A stretch of DNA of 49,750 nucleotides from SBAX01 sp964646605 (GTDB lineage: Bacteria; Planctomycetota; Phycisphaerae; UBA1845). Positions 7,595 through 14,852 of the stretch are shown in pieces (within the stretch, counting starts at the first letter, position 1; each line of letters starts with the position of its first letter). A program made the translations under genes and the position numbers. The notes beneath the pieces are model-generated. The model saw only the letters and a list, made by a program, of their open reading frames with translations, had not been told where the DNA came from and searched no databases. The stretch covers positions 1 through 49,750 of the forward strand of contig CAZYEX010000049.1 of assembly GCA_964646605.1 (NCBI GenBank), in the 5' to 3' direction.

Positions 7595-7913
7595 GCCGCC
7601 ATTCTACTCGCTCGCCGGAACCGGTTTCGGCCTGGGGCACATTCGGTGGAACCAGAAAGCCCATGTGCGGACAGCTACAGTGTATGGCGAATCCATTAAC
7701 TCTAGTAGAACACCATCCGTGAGTTGATCCGTGGCGAACTAGCCGCGCCGAGAGCACCACTTTGAGTAGCCTTGGATTACCGAATCGTGACACCTGGTGC
7801 TAAGAACTATGATCGCCTTAGTGCGTACTAACCTAATTAGCCACAATAGGTTACAGCTGTATGGCGCTTGGAGACGGGACACGGGAGCCGACATGAAGGC
7901 ACACGATTCGGGG
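7595..7913. other. Intergenic region between divergent aroB and folC
   Basis: About 320 bases with no coding signal I trust. It has lower GC than its surroundings near 7660-7860 and contains a 6-bp stem AACCTA/TAGGTT with an 11-base loop (about 7829-7851). It must hold the aroB promoter on the minus strand, but I cannot place one convincingly. I looked for 4.5S, 6S and tmRNA hallmarks and saw none. Confidence 0.4.
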
Positions 7914-7942
7914 TTGACGGTTCCGAGAATTGCGGTTACAAT
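7914..7942 (+). promoter_or_regulatory. folC promoter, predicted leaderless transcript
   Basis: TTGACG (7914-7919), 17-base spacer, TACAAT (7937-7942). Both boxes match the sigma-70 consensus at five of six positions. Only six bases separate the -10 box from the folC ATG at 7949, so transcription should begin at or next to the start codon. There is no room for a ribosome binding site. Confidence 0.75.
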
Positions 7943-7948
7943 CCGGCC

Positions 7949-9376
7949 ATGACAAGGACGACGGTTACCAGACCAAAAAGCAAGGATCGCGCGGGAACCC
8001 AACGCGAGAGGCCAGCTGCGCGCGCTCGCTCAAGCCAAGTTCGCTCGACCTTTCGCTCGACACTTAACTATTTGGACTCCCTGACGAACCATGAGCGGGT
8101 TCTCGGACCTCAGTACAACTCGTCGAACTTCAGCCTTGGACGGGTTTCGCGGATCCTCAGCGTGCTCGGGAATCCGCATAGGGCGTTCAAATCGGCCCAC
8201 GTGGCGGGAACGAAAGGCAAGGGAAGCACGGTCACCATGCTCGCCGAGATGTTGCGGGGGTGCGACCTGAAAGTGGGTTTGTATACCTCGCCGCACCTCT
8301 CGGATATTCGCGAGCGGATTGTGGTCAACGGGCGGATGATCTCGGAGAACGACTTTTCGCGCGCCGTTTCGGCGGTCGCGGCCGCAGCGCCCAAAGCCAG
8401 GGTCGCGGCGCCGACCTACTTCGAGGTGCTCACTGCCGCCGCGTTTCGTCACTTCGCCGAACACGAGGTGGACATCGCCGTCGTAGAGACGGGGATGGGG
8501 GGCCGGTTGGATGCGACCAACGTGTTGTCGCCGGAGGTCGTGGGGCTCACCAGCATCAGTTTCGATCACACGGCCCAGTTGGGCTCCACGCTCGAAGCCA
8601 TCGCCCGCGAAAAAGCCGGCGTGATGAAGAAGGGCGTACCGGTGATCAGCGCTCCGCAGCGTCCCGAGGTCAAGCAGGTCTTCCGCGACGCGGCGGCCGC
8701 CGTCTCCGCGCCCCTGCGCTTCGCCGACGAGGACGTGGATTTCAGCTATCGTTTCGAGTTCTCCCGCGACGCCGGTCGCCACGCGCGGATTTGTGTAACG
8801 ACCTCGACGAGCCGTTTCGAACACGTTCACGTTCCGTTGCTCGGCGAGCATCAAGCGGTGAACTGCAACCTGGCCTTGCGGATGCTCGACGTCCTGAAAA
8901 GCCGCGGCTTCCCCATCGACGATCAGCGGGCCTTGGCCGGACTGTCCAACGTCAACCTGCCGGGTCGTATGCAGACGATTCGCGAAAACCCGCGGGTCCT
9001 GGTGGACGGTGCGCACAACGCGGCCAGCGTCGACGCCCTCATGCGGGCCATCGGGCAGAACATCACCTACGACTCCATGGTGGTCATCTTCGCCTGCCAG
9101 AAGGACAAGGATATCGCGGGCATGATCCGGCGAATTCAGCTTGGGGCGGACAAGATCATCTTCACCTCGACGGGTTCGCCGCGCTCCGCGGAGGCGTCGG
9201 AGTTGGCTGCGCAATACATGGAGGTCTCGGGGAAGATGGCGCAGGTGGGCCGCACCTTGGACGAGGCCATGCACATCGCCATGGGCGCGGTGGGCCGAGA
9301 AGACCTCATCTGCATCACGGGTTCCTTCTACCTCGTCGCCCAAGCGATCCGCAAATACAGCGGCAAACCGGCGTAG
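7949..9376 (+). CDS. folC: Folylpolyglutamate synthase / dihydrofolate synthase
   Basis: 475 residues. Mur-ligase-type ATP enzyme that adds glutamate to dihydropteroate and to folates. After a basic, Ser/Arg-rich leader of about 35 residues comes NYLDSLTNHERVLG, the P-loop HVAGTKGKGSTVTML, the omega-loop signature YTSPHLSDIRERI, then TGMGGRLDATN, EKAGVMKKGVPVI, and the C-terminal domain signature LPGRMQTI...LVDGAHNAAS. The start is the ATG just after the promoter; an in-frame ATG 27 codons upstream would lie before the promoter and is rejected. The basic leader is unusual for the family. Confidence 0.95.
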   Translation: MTRTTVTRPKSKDRAGTQRERPAARARSSQVRSTFRSTLNYLDSLTNHERVLGPQYNSSNFSLGRVSRILSVLGNPHRAFKSAHVAGTKGKGSTVTMLAEMLRGCDLKVGLYTSPHLSDIRERIVVNGRMISENDFSRAVSAVAAAAPKARVAAPTYFEVLTAAAFRHFAEHEVDIAVVETGMGGRLDATNVLSPEVVGLTSISFDHTAQLGSTLEAIAREKAGVMKKGVPVISAPQRPEVKQVFRDAAAAVSAPLRFADEDVDFSYRFEFSRDAGRHARICVTTSTSRFEHVHVPLLGEHQAVNCNLALRMLDVLKSRGFPIDDQRALAGLSNVNLPGRMQTIRENPRVLVDGAHNAASVDALMRAIGQNITYDSMVVIFACQKDKDIAGMIRRIQLGADKIIFTSTGSPRSAEASELAAQYMEVSGKMAQVGRTLDEAMHIAMGAVGREDLICITGSFYLVAQAIRKYSGKPA

Positions 9377-9611
9377 GCGGACCCTGCGCTACGCCCTGGT
9401 TTCCTCCCAAAATCACGCAGAACTAACCCCCTCAGGCACAGAACCTCCCCTTCCCGACGGGGCATCAAGCGGGGTCATGCCCCCGTTCAGAGCGTGGAAC
9501 GGAAGCGACACGATGTGGCACTCTATAAGCGTCGGATGGCGAATATCGAATGCTGACACCGATCCGAACCCGGAGCGCTCGCGACAGGTCCGCAACGAGC
9601 TACCGACTCGC

Positions 9612-9680
9612 GTAGGAGCCGCCGGGCGGACCGTTTCATTCGTCAGAAAGGCAAATGCTGTTCCGCAGAGCGGATCCTAC
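9612..9680. repeat. 69-base inverted-repeat element with internal hairpins
   Basis: Ends are GTAGGAGCCG and CGGATCCTAC, inverted copies differing at one base. Inside are CCGCC-G-GGCGG near the left end and a perfect TCCGC-AGA-GCGGA hairpin (9662-9674) near the right end. The size and ends suggest a non-autonomous palindromic element. Confidence 0.55.
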
Positions 9681-9702
9681 GGCCGCCCCGTTGACGAAGC
9701 GT

Positions 9703-9730
9703 AGAGCCCCCCTTGGGACGGCGCTACATC
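9703..9730. repeat. GTAG...CTAC hairpin of the CCCC-core family
   Basis: Starts GTAGAGCC and ends GGCGCTAC around a run of C and a TTGGGA loop region. A degenerate relative of the hairpins at 119, 4440 and 38770. Confidence 0.45.
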
Positions 9731-9760
9731 CAATGCTCAAGCAACCGATCCTGCGTCGAT

Positions 9761-9802
9761 AATCCGTAACCAATAACCCGTAACTGGTCATTGGCAATTG
9801 GT
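9761..9802. repeat. Degenerate heptamer array, facing arms
   Basis: Six period-7 units: AACCAAT/AACCCGT-like on the left turning into CATTGGC/AATTGGT-like on the right, so the halves are roughly complementary. It sits at the 3' side of the topoisomerase VI B gene. Confidence 0.6.
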
Positions 9803-9813
9803 ACTCCGCCGCG

Positions 9814-11730
9814 TCAGCGTTTCACTTTGATCTTTTTGCCGCGGCGCTTGGCGCCGACATCCAGAAGCACGGCCTCTCGATTTGCGGCGGTCGCATCGCG
9901 CTGCACCACGATCGTGTCTGCCAAGCGCAGCTCGTTGGCGGCTTTTTTGATGACCTTTCCGTGTTCGTCGAATTCCAGGTCGGCTTGGGCGGTGTAGGTT
10001 TGGGCGAGGTTCATCAGGGCGGCGCGGAAGTCGTCCTTGTTGACCCGCGCCAAGTTGTGGACCGATTCGACGACTTCGCCGATGTAGCGGGTGAAGACGT
10101 CGCGGCGTTTGGTGTAGTCGGCGCGGGTTCGCTTTCGTTTGAGGAGCGTCGCCAGTCGCCGCCCGCACTCCGCGACGGCCAGCTTGACCTCCTTGCGGAT
10201 CTCGTCGTAGTCGGCGATCGCCTCCTTTCCCTCGGAGATAAACGGCACCCAGACGCTGGCCATGTGGATGAGGATCACCATCGGGGCTCGCGGCAAGGAC
10301 CCGCTGGACTGCGACAGACCGTAGTTGTTCCACTTCGTGTCCGCGACCGATTTGAACAGGCAGCACGAACTCTGCTGATAGAGCAGCGGCACGCGATTGG
10401 CGAAGCGGATGACACGGGCAGACACTTCCGGGTCGTCCTTTCCATTTTCCGGGGCGTCGGGTGATTCGTCGTGTTTGTCGGGGCCGAGTTCGCCGCCGTA
10501 GGCCAGACCGACTTCGATCTGAAAGGGATTCCCGCGGTAGACCGCCGGGGGGCGGGTGCTGGCGGTGTAGAACTCGGCCTGGATGCCCTTGAGCAGTCCC
10601 GCGAGGATGGCCTCGGCCCCCATGGGGGCCAGACAATCCGTGGACGGGGCCTTCAGCTTCGCCCCTTGCAAGCCCCGGTAGATCTTCTCCGCCACCTGGG
10701 GAGTAACCGCGTTCACCCATGTCACCGCCGTGACACCTGCGTCGGCGCAGACCTTCCGCGCCAGGGCGGGACTGACCCGCGAGAACTCGGAGGACAAGAA
10801 CGCTCCGAGCTTTTTGGTCGTCGTCTCCTTGAGCATCTTAAGGAAGGTGCCCAGTTCGATGCCGTAGGGATGAGGCTTGATTTCCTTTGTTTCCGCGGGC
10901 AGGGTCTTGACCCCGCGTTCCAACTCGACCGCGGGCCCGTCGGGTGGGCGATAGTGGAAGCGCGCGTGGGGGTTGGCAATGGCGGTCAGCTCGAGGTACT
11001 CCTCGACGCTCTGGCGACCCTTCGTGTAGGTGGCCTCCAGTTCGATGGTGACCTCCGTCCCGTGAGGCCAGTCCACCTCCACCGTCTTCTCGTCGATGAT
11101 GTCCGGGCGGTTCTTCTTGGTGTCGATGGCGAGGCTGTAGAGGTGCGCCTGGGCCTTGGTCCCCGTTCGACTGATGATGCGCACGGGCTTTCCGGTGGTG
11201 ATCAGACCGTACATACCCGCGGCGCTGATGCCGATCCCCTGCTGTCCGCGCGACATTTTGAGACGATGGAACTTGGAGCCGTAGAGGAGTTTCCCGAAAA
11301 CGTTGGGGATTTGCTGCTTGACGATCCCCGGCCCGTTGTCACGGACGGTTACGCGGAAGCGCTCGCCCTCGGTTTGTTGAATGACGATCTCGATGTCGGG
11401 CAGGACGCCCGCTTCCTCGCAGGCGTCGAGGCTATTGTCCACCGCTTCCTTGACCGTGGTGAGAAGGGCCTTGCGCTTGTTGTCGAATCCCAGCAGGTGA
11501 CGGTTCTTGGCGAAGAACTCGGAGACGGAAATCTCGCGCTGCTGTTTGGCGAGCATCTCCGCGGTCGCCCCGCGGCGGTTTCCGCGAGGCTCTGGTTCCG
11601 GCGTTTCCTCTGGATCGGGAGTGTTCCCTCGGGGCCGGGATCGTTTCGCCTCGGCCGGCTCGGTGCGTGCCCCCGTACCCGACGACTCAAGGGTCAGCAT
11701 CAATTGGTCGCTGTCCGATCGTTTTTTCAT
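9814..11730 (-). CDS. top6B: DNA topoisomerase VI subunit B
   Basis: 638 residues, within the family range (about 530-680). Type IIB topoisomerase ATPase/transducer subunit. After a Pro/Glu-rich, probably disordered leader (1-55): QQREISVSEFFAKNRHLLGF, the GHKL ATPase boxes KEAVDNSLDACEEA, VRDNGPGIVKQQIPNVFGK and SRGQQGIGISAAGMYG, a helix-two-turn-helix segment, and a transducer domain with the conserved switch-lysine region LSQSSGSLP. GGGAG precedes the ATG. The partner cleavage subunit A (Spo11-like) is not adjacent: downstream is repeat-rich spacer and upstream is the DnaA-like gene. Mostly archaeal family with scattered bacterial members; horizontal origin is likely. Confidence 0.93.
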   Translation of the reverse strand: MKKRSDSDQLMLTLESSGTGARTEPAEAKRSRPRGNTPDPEETPEPEPRGNRRGATAEMLAKQQREISVSEFFAKNRHLLGFDNKRKALLTTVKEAVDNSLDACEEAGVLPDIEIVIQQTEGERFRVTVRDNGPGIVKQQIPNVFGKLLYGSKFHRLKMSRGQQGIGISAAGMYGLITTGKPVRIISRTGTKAQAHLYSLAIDTKKNRPDIIDEKTVEVDWPHGTEVTIELEATYTKGRQSVEEYLELTAIANPHARFHYRPPDGPAVELERGVKTLPAETKEIKPHPYGIELGTFLKMLKETTTKKLGAFLSSEFSRVSPALARKVCADAGVTAVTWVNAVTPQVAEKIYRGLQGAKLKAPSTDCLAPMGAEAILAGLLKGIQAEFYTASTRPPAVYRGNPFQIEVGLAYGGELGPDKHDESPDAPENGKDDPEVSARVIRFANRVPLLYQQSSCCLFKSVADTKWNNYGLSQSSGSLPRAPMVILIHMASVWVPFISEGKEAIADYDEIRKEVKLAVAECGRRLATLLKRKRTRADYTKRRDVFTRYIGEVVESVHNLARVNKDDFRAALMNLAQTYTAQADLEFDEHGKVIKKAANELRLADTIVVQRDATAANREAVLLDVGAKRRGKKIKVKR

Positions 11731-11987
11731 CGCACTCCCATCATTCGCCCTGGCCGCGCTGGTCGGCGATGATAAGTGGCCACGACCGCCCGACCCAGAG
11801 CCTTGAGCTTTCGGTTCCGGTCTTGCAATTCGAGCCCGTGGTGATCGGCTGACGGCCTATGTTTTTTGACTGGCGTTGCGGGAGGATTCGGTTACAATGG
11901 CACGGCTTAGTGCGCACATGACCACGTCGGTCATAAGTGCTTGTCAATTAGAACGTTACGATAGGACCCGAGCCGGAATCACGATCC
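11731..11987. other. Divergent intergenic region, top6B / dnaA-like
   Basis: 257 bases that must carry both divergent promoters. On the plus strand TTGACT (11866-11871) and TACAAT (11893-11898) look like promoter boxes but are 21 bases apart, too far for a normal sigma-70 site. Lower GC around 11930-11970. I find no DnaA box at seven or more of nine matches here. Confidence 0.4.
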
Positions 11988-13106
11988 ATGCCCGCCACCG
12001 GACGTATCGCACCCCAAACGCGGCAACGCCGAACCTCGGCTGGCGCGGCGGCGACGTTGATGCCCGAGATTCTGCGGAGCGTGATCGGGCGACATCCGGG
12101 CATGGCCCGCGGGTGGTTCAGCCGTTTGCGGCTCGGGGGACTCGACGGCGGGGTCCTCGGCATCATCACGGAGAATCTCGCACAAGCGAAATATCTGGCA
12201 GAGTCCTGCGCCGCCCTTTTCGTTGAGGCCGCCCAGGCCGTCACCGGGCGGTTGCTCACCGTTGAGTTTAGCGCGGACGACGAGTCCCGACCCGCAGAGG
12301 TTCGTCGTCCCGTCGTGGGTGCAACGTTGACCTTCGAGTCGTTCGTGGTCGCACCGTGCAACTCCCTGGCTCACGCCGCGGCGCTGGCCGCTTCGAGGCG
12401 CGATGGAGCGCAGTTCAACCCCTTGTTTCTGCACGGCGGACCCGGGACCGGTAAGTCCCACCTGTTGCAGGCCGTTGCTCATTCCTTGATTGCAAGCGCC
12501 ACGGGCACCGTCGCGGTGTTCCGGGCCGGGGAGTGGGTGAGCGAAATCGTGTCCGCCGTCGAACATGACCGGCTGGAGGCTTTTCGCCACATGCTTCGCT
12601 CCGCGGACGGGCTTCTGATCGACGAAGTGCAGGACCTATCGGAGTGTGAGTTGGGGCAGACGGAGCTTTTTCACGCTGTGAATACCCTACTTTCCGCCGA
12701 GCGGCCTGTCGTCCTTGCCGCGGATCGACCGCCTGCGGAACTCTCCCTGATGCAGCCGCGGCTTACCTCCCGATTTGCCGCCGGGCTCGTGGCGGGACTC
12801 GACCTTCCCGATTTCGAGACCCGCGCAGCCATTCTGCGAGCCCAAGCCGCGCGCCTCGCCATCGACGTGCCCCACGAGGTTGTGATGTTGCTCAGCGACC
12901 AACGAGCATGGAGCGTATCCGACCTGATTTCGGCGTTGGTTCGCCTTGACGCACAGGCGCGCATTGCCCTTTGCCCGTTAACCTTGGCCTTCGTGCGGAC
13001 CGCGATGGACGCACCGAGCGTCGATTCTGACAGATCGGGCGCTCAAGTTCGTGGATCGGCTTGCGATTCTGACGGCATCGGCTCCCAAGTTCGAGGTGCT
13101 GTTTGA
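11988..13106 (+). CDS. DnaA-like AAA+ protein lacking DNA-binding domain IV
   Basis: 372 residues; normal DnaA is about 440-480. Residues about 25-95 match DnaA domain I (GWFSRLRLGGL...NLAQAKYLAESCAALFVEA). Residues 115-340 are the AAA+ domain III: FESFVVAPCNSLAHAAALAA, Walker A GGPGTGKSH (150-158), Walker B LLIDEVQDL (209-217), sensor 1 VVLAADRPP (241-249), arginine finger in RLTSRF (258-263). The sensor-2 Arg of the NVRELEGAL motif is replaced (SVSDLISAL, Ser311). Domain IV with its DnaA-box helix-turn-helix is missing; the protein ends in two 14-residue repeats. Position next to dnaN-gyrB is that of dnaA. Alternatives are an Hda-like regulator or a decayed dnaA. Confidence 0.85.
   Translation: MPATGRIAPQTRQRRTSAGAAATLMPEILRSVIGRHPGMARGWFSRLRLGGLDGGVLGIITENLAQAKYLAESCAALFVEAAQAVTGRLLTVEFSADDESRPAEVRRPVVGATLTFESFVVAPCNSLAHAAALAASRRDGAQFNPLFLHGGPGTGKSHLLQAVAHSLIASATGTVAVFRAGEWVSEIVSAVEHDRLEAFRHMLRSADGLLIDEVQDLSECELGQTELFHAVNTLLSAERPVVLAADRPPAELSLMQPRLTSRFAAGLVAGLDLPDFETRAAILRAQAARLAIDVPHEVVMLLSDQRAWSVSDLISALVRLDAQARIALCPLTLAFVRTAMDAPSVDSDRSGAQVRGSACDSDGIGSQVRGAV
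13023..13106. repeat. Two 42-base imperfect repeats at the dnaA-like 3' end
   Basis: Units begin at 13023 and 13065 (both GATTCTGAC) and share AAGTTCG near their ends. They encode DSDRSGAQVRGSAC and DSDGIGSQVRGAV, the last residues of the protein, where domain IV would normally start. Confidence 0.7.
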
Positions 13107-13320
13107 AAGTGCGCCGATGCCCACAACGATGCTCACAGTCCGACAACGGCATCGGTGCGCCTCGCCGGCGCGTAGGCCTCGCCCGGCCAAGAGGTTACGC
13201 CAGGGGAGACGAAAAGAGCGACAATTGCAACAGGGCTTACGATGACTATTAGACTTATGTATCCTAGTAACGGTAATCGAGACAGAAAAGTTAGATGTGG
13301 ATTAGGACGGAGTGGTTCGC
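13107..13320. other. dnaA-like/dnaN intergenic region, possible origin remnant
   Basis: 214 bases. The right part (about 13215-13300) is clearly AT-richer than its surroundings. One sequence at 13296-13304, TGTGGATTA, matches the DnaA-box complement TGTGGATAA at eight of nine bases. A single box is too little to call an origin. A TTGCAA box near 13224 is the best but weak candidate for a dnaN promoter. Confidence 0.3.
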
Positions 13321-14427
13321 ATGAAACTACGATTCAATCGTCAAGAGGCGGCCGAGGCGTTGGCGGCAGTCTGCATCGTCGCGGCAACCCGAACGCCCAA
13401 GGAGATTCTCAAGAGCGTACGACTGGAGGCCTTGCCCGACGCCCTGCTGCTTTCGGCGACGGACCTGGAGCTGGGTCTGCGGATCGCCATCACGCAGGTC
13501 GAGGTCGACGAGCCGGGTGAGACGCTGGTCGTCGCGGATACGCTGGCACGGATCGTCCGAGAGTGTACCGATGAGATCATGACGGCGGAGATCGCCAAGA
13601 ATGCGTTGCACGTTCGCGGGCAGGGGAGCTATTTTCAGATCGTGGCCCAAGCTCCAGTCGATTTCCCGCCCGTGCCTGGCATGGAGGGCGAGCCGGATTT
13701 CACGGTCGATGGGGCGTCCTTGCGGCGTTTGGTGGATTGGACGATTTTCGCCGCGGCGCGGGAAAGCACGCGCTACGCGATCAACGGCGTGCTCTGGGAG
13801 ATTACCGGGAAGGAATTGGTCCTGGCGGCGACCGATGGCCGGCGACTTTCCGTGGCTCGCACCAAGCTCGCCAGCAGTCATACCCGAACTCTTCCGAGGA
13901 CGATCGTTCCGATCAAGACGCTTTCCTTGTTCAGCCGTTTGCCCATTGACCCCGAGGCCGTCGTCGCGGTGAAGGTCAGCAGCAACCAGATCATCCTCCG
14001 CGTCGGGCGGGCCGTGGTCAGCTCCAACCTCGTCGAAGGGCAGTTCCCCAAGTACCAGGACGTCATTCCAGCGGACTGCGATCGAACCGTGGAGATCAGC
14101 ACCGCCGAATTCCTCAGCGGACTCAAGCGCGCGGCGCTTTTGACCAACGAAGAGTCCAAAGGCGTGCGTTTGGCGTTCTCGGATGGGACGCTGACTTTAT
14201 CCAGCCGAGCGCCGGAGCAAGGTGAAGCGACGATCTCCATGCCCATTCAGTATCGTGGCGAGGCTATCGAAATCGGGTTCAATCCGGTTTTCCTGACCGA
14301 CATCCTGCGCGTGGCTCACGCCGAGGAAGTGACTTTCGCGTTTCGTGAGCCGAACCGCCCAGGCCTCGTCCGCATCGGGGACGAATTCGTACATGTGGTC
14401 ATGCCCGTGAATCTGTCCTCCGCGTGA
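13321..14427 (+). CDS. dnaN: DNA polymerase III beta sliding clamp
   Basis: 368 residues, the normal clamp length, with three repeats of the clamp fold. Recognisable stretches: PKEILKSVRLEAL...LLLSATDLELGL in domain 1, RYAINGVLWEI...LVLAATDGRRLSVA in domain 2, and VGEGFNP-like IEIGFNPVFLTDIL with the conserved C-terminal HVVMPVNL in domain 3. It encircles DNA and tethers polymerase III. The start ATG is 8 bases after GGAG; a GTG three codons earlier is less likely. The stop is followed directly by the DUF721 gene. Confidence 0.96.
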   Translation: MKLRFNRQEAAEALAAVCIVAATRTPKEILKSVRLEALPDALLLSATDLELGLRIAITQVEVDEPGETLVVADTLARIVRECTDEIMTAEIAKNALHVRGQGSYFQIVAQAPVDFPPVPGMEGEPDFTVDGASLRRLVDWTIFAAARESTRYAINGVLWEITGKELVLAATDGRRLSVARTKLASSHTRTLPRTIVPIKTLSLFSRLPIDPEAVVAVKVSSNQIILRVGRAVVSSNLVEGQFPKYQDVIPADCDRTVEISTAEFLSGLKRAALLTNEESKGVRLAFSDGTLTLSSRAPEQGEATISMPIQYRGEAIEIGFNPVFLTDILRVAHAEEVTFAFREPNRPGLVRIGDEFVHVVMPVNLSSA

Positions 14428-14435
14428 GGTTGCCC

Positions 14436-14852
14436 ATGCCCAGCCCCGATCATCGCCGACTGCGGTGGGTCATGTCGAACCGCACGCGCCGACTGCGAAC
14501 CCGTGCCGCGGGTGAGTTGGTGGGGCAGGCAGCGGTTGCACTGACCGGTCCGCGTTCGGTTTCGCCCGCCGCGATCGCGGAAGCCATGGCCGGGGTCATC
14601 GACAGACCCACGAGTGCTCACTGCCGCGTGGCCGGGATCCGTCAGGGCGCCGTCGTCATCCACGTAGGATCGCCTACGCTGGTCAGCTTCATGCAGCGTC
14701 GCTGGCAAGCAAAAATGTTGGAAACCCTTCGTAGACACGAGCCTCAGTGGGGAGTGCGAATCGTGCTTTTCGAATACGGTTGCGGCGGCGCGCCCATATC
14801 CGCCGACGGGGTTTCAAGCCCGAGGAAGAATCACGACCAAGGAGGGATATGA
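14436..14852 (+). CDS. dciA: DUF721 / DciA-family protein
   Basis: 138 residues. The C-terminal two thirds fit DUF721 (DciA), the ancestral bacterial replicative-helicase operator: IAEAMAGVIDRPTSAHCRVAGI, GAVVIHVGSPTLVSFMQRRW, then a short amphipathic end. The N-terminus is basic. ATG chosen because GAGG lies 6 bases upstream; a GTG at 14424 overlapping the dnaN stop is possible. DUF721 between dnaN and gyrB (where recF often lies) is a common arrangement. The stop overlaps the gyrB start (ATGA), so translation is coupled. The tail after about residue 118 shows no conservation I recognise. Confidence 0.75.
   Translation: MPSPDHRRLRWVMSNRTRRLRTRAAGELVGQAAVALTGPRSVSPAAIAEAMAGVIDRPTSAHCRVAGIRQGAVVIHVGSPTLVSFMQRRWQAKMLETLRRHEPQWGVRIVLFEYGCGGAPISADGVSSPRKNHDQGGI

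Larger units (their letters stand above)
9377..9813. other. Intergenic region with a cluster of repeats
   Basis: 437 bases between the convergent ends of folC and the topoisomerase VI B gene. No believable gene. It holds three repeat structures listed separately: a 69-base inverted element (9612-9680), a CCCC-core hairpin relative (9703-9730) and a heptamer array (9761-9802). Confidence 0.6.

Noticed and set aside
7595..7913. Small RNA gene between aroB and folC
   Set aside because: Only one weak stem; no match to hallmarks of 6S, 4.5S, tmRNA or RNase P RNA.
13051..13245. Possible DnaA domain IV in another frame
   Set aside because: The translation lacks the conserved domain IV motifs (the AR...MYL helix and the GGRDHTTV signature) and ends in an Arg-rich stretch.
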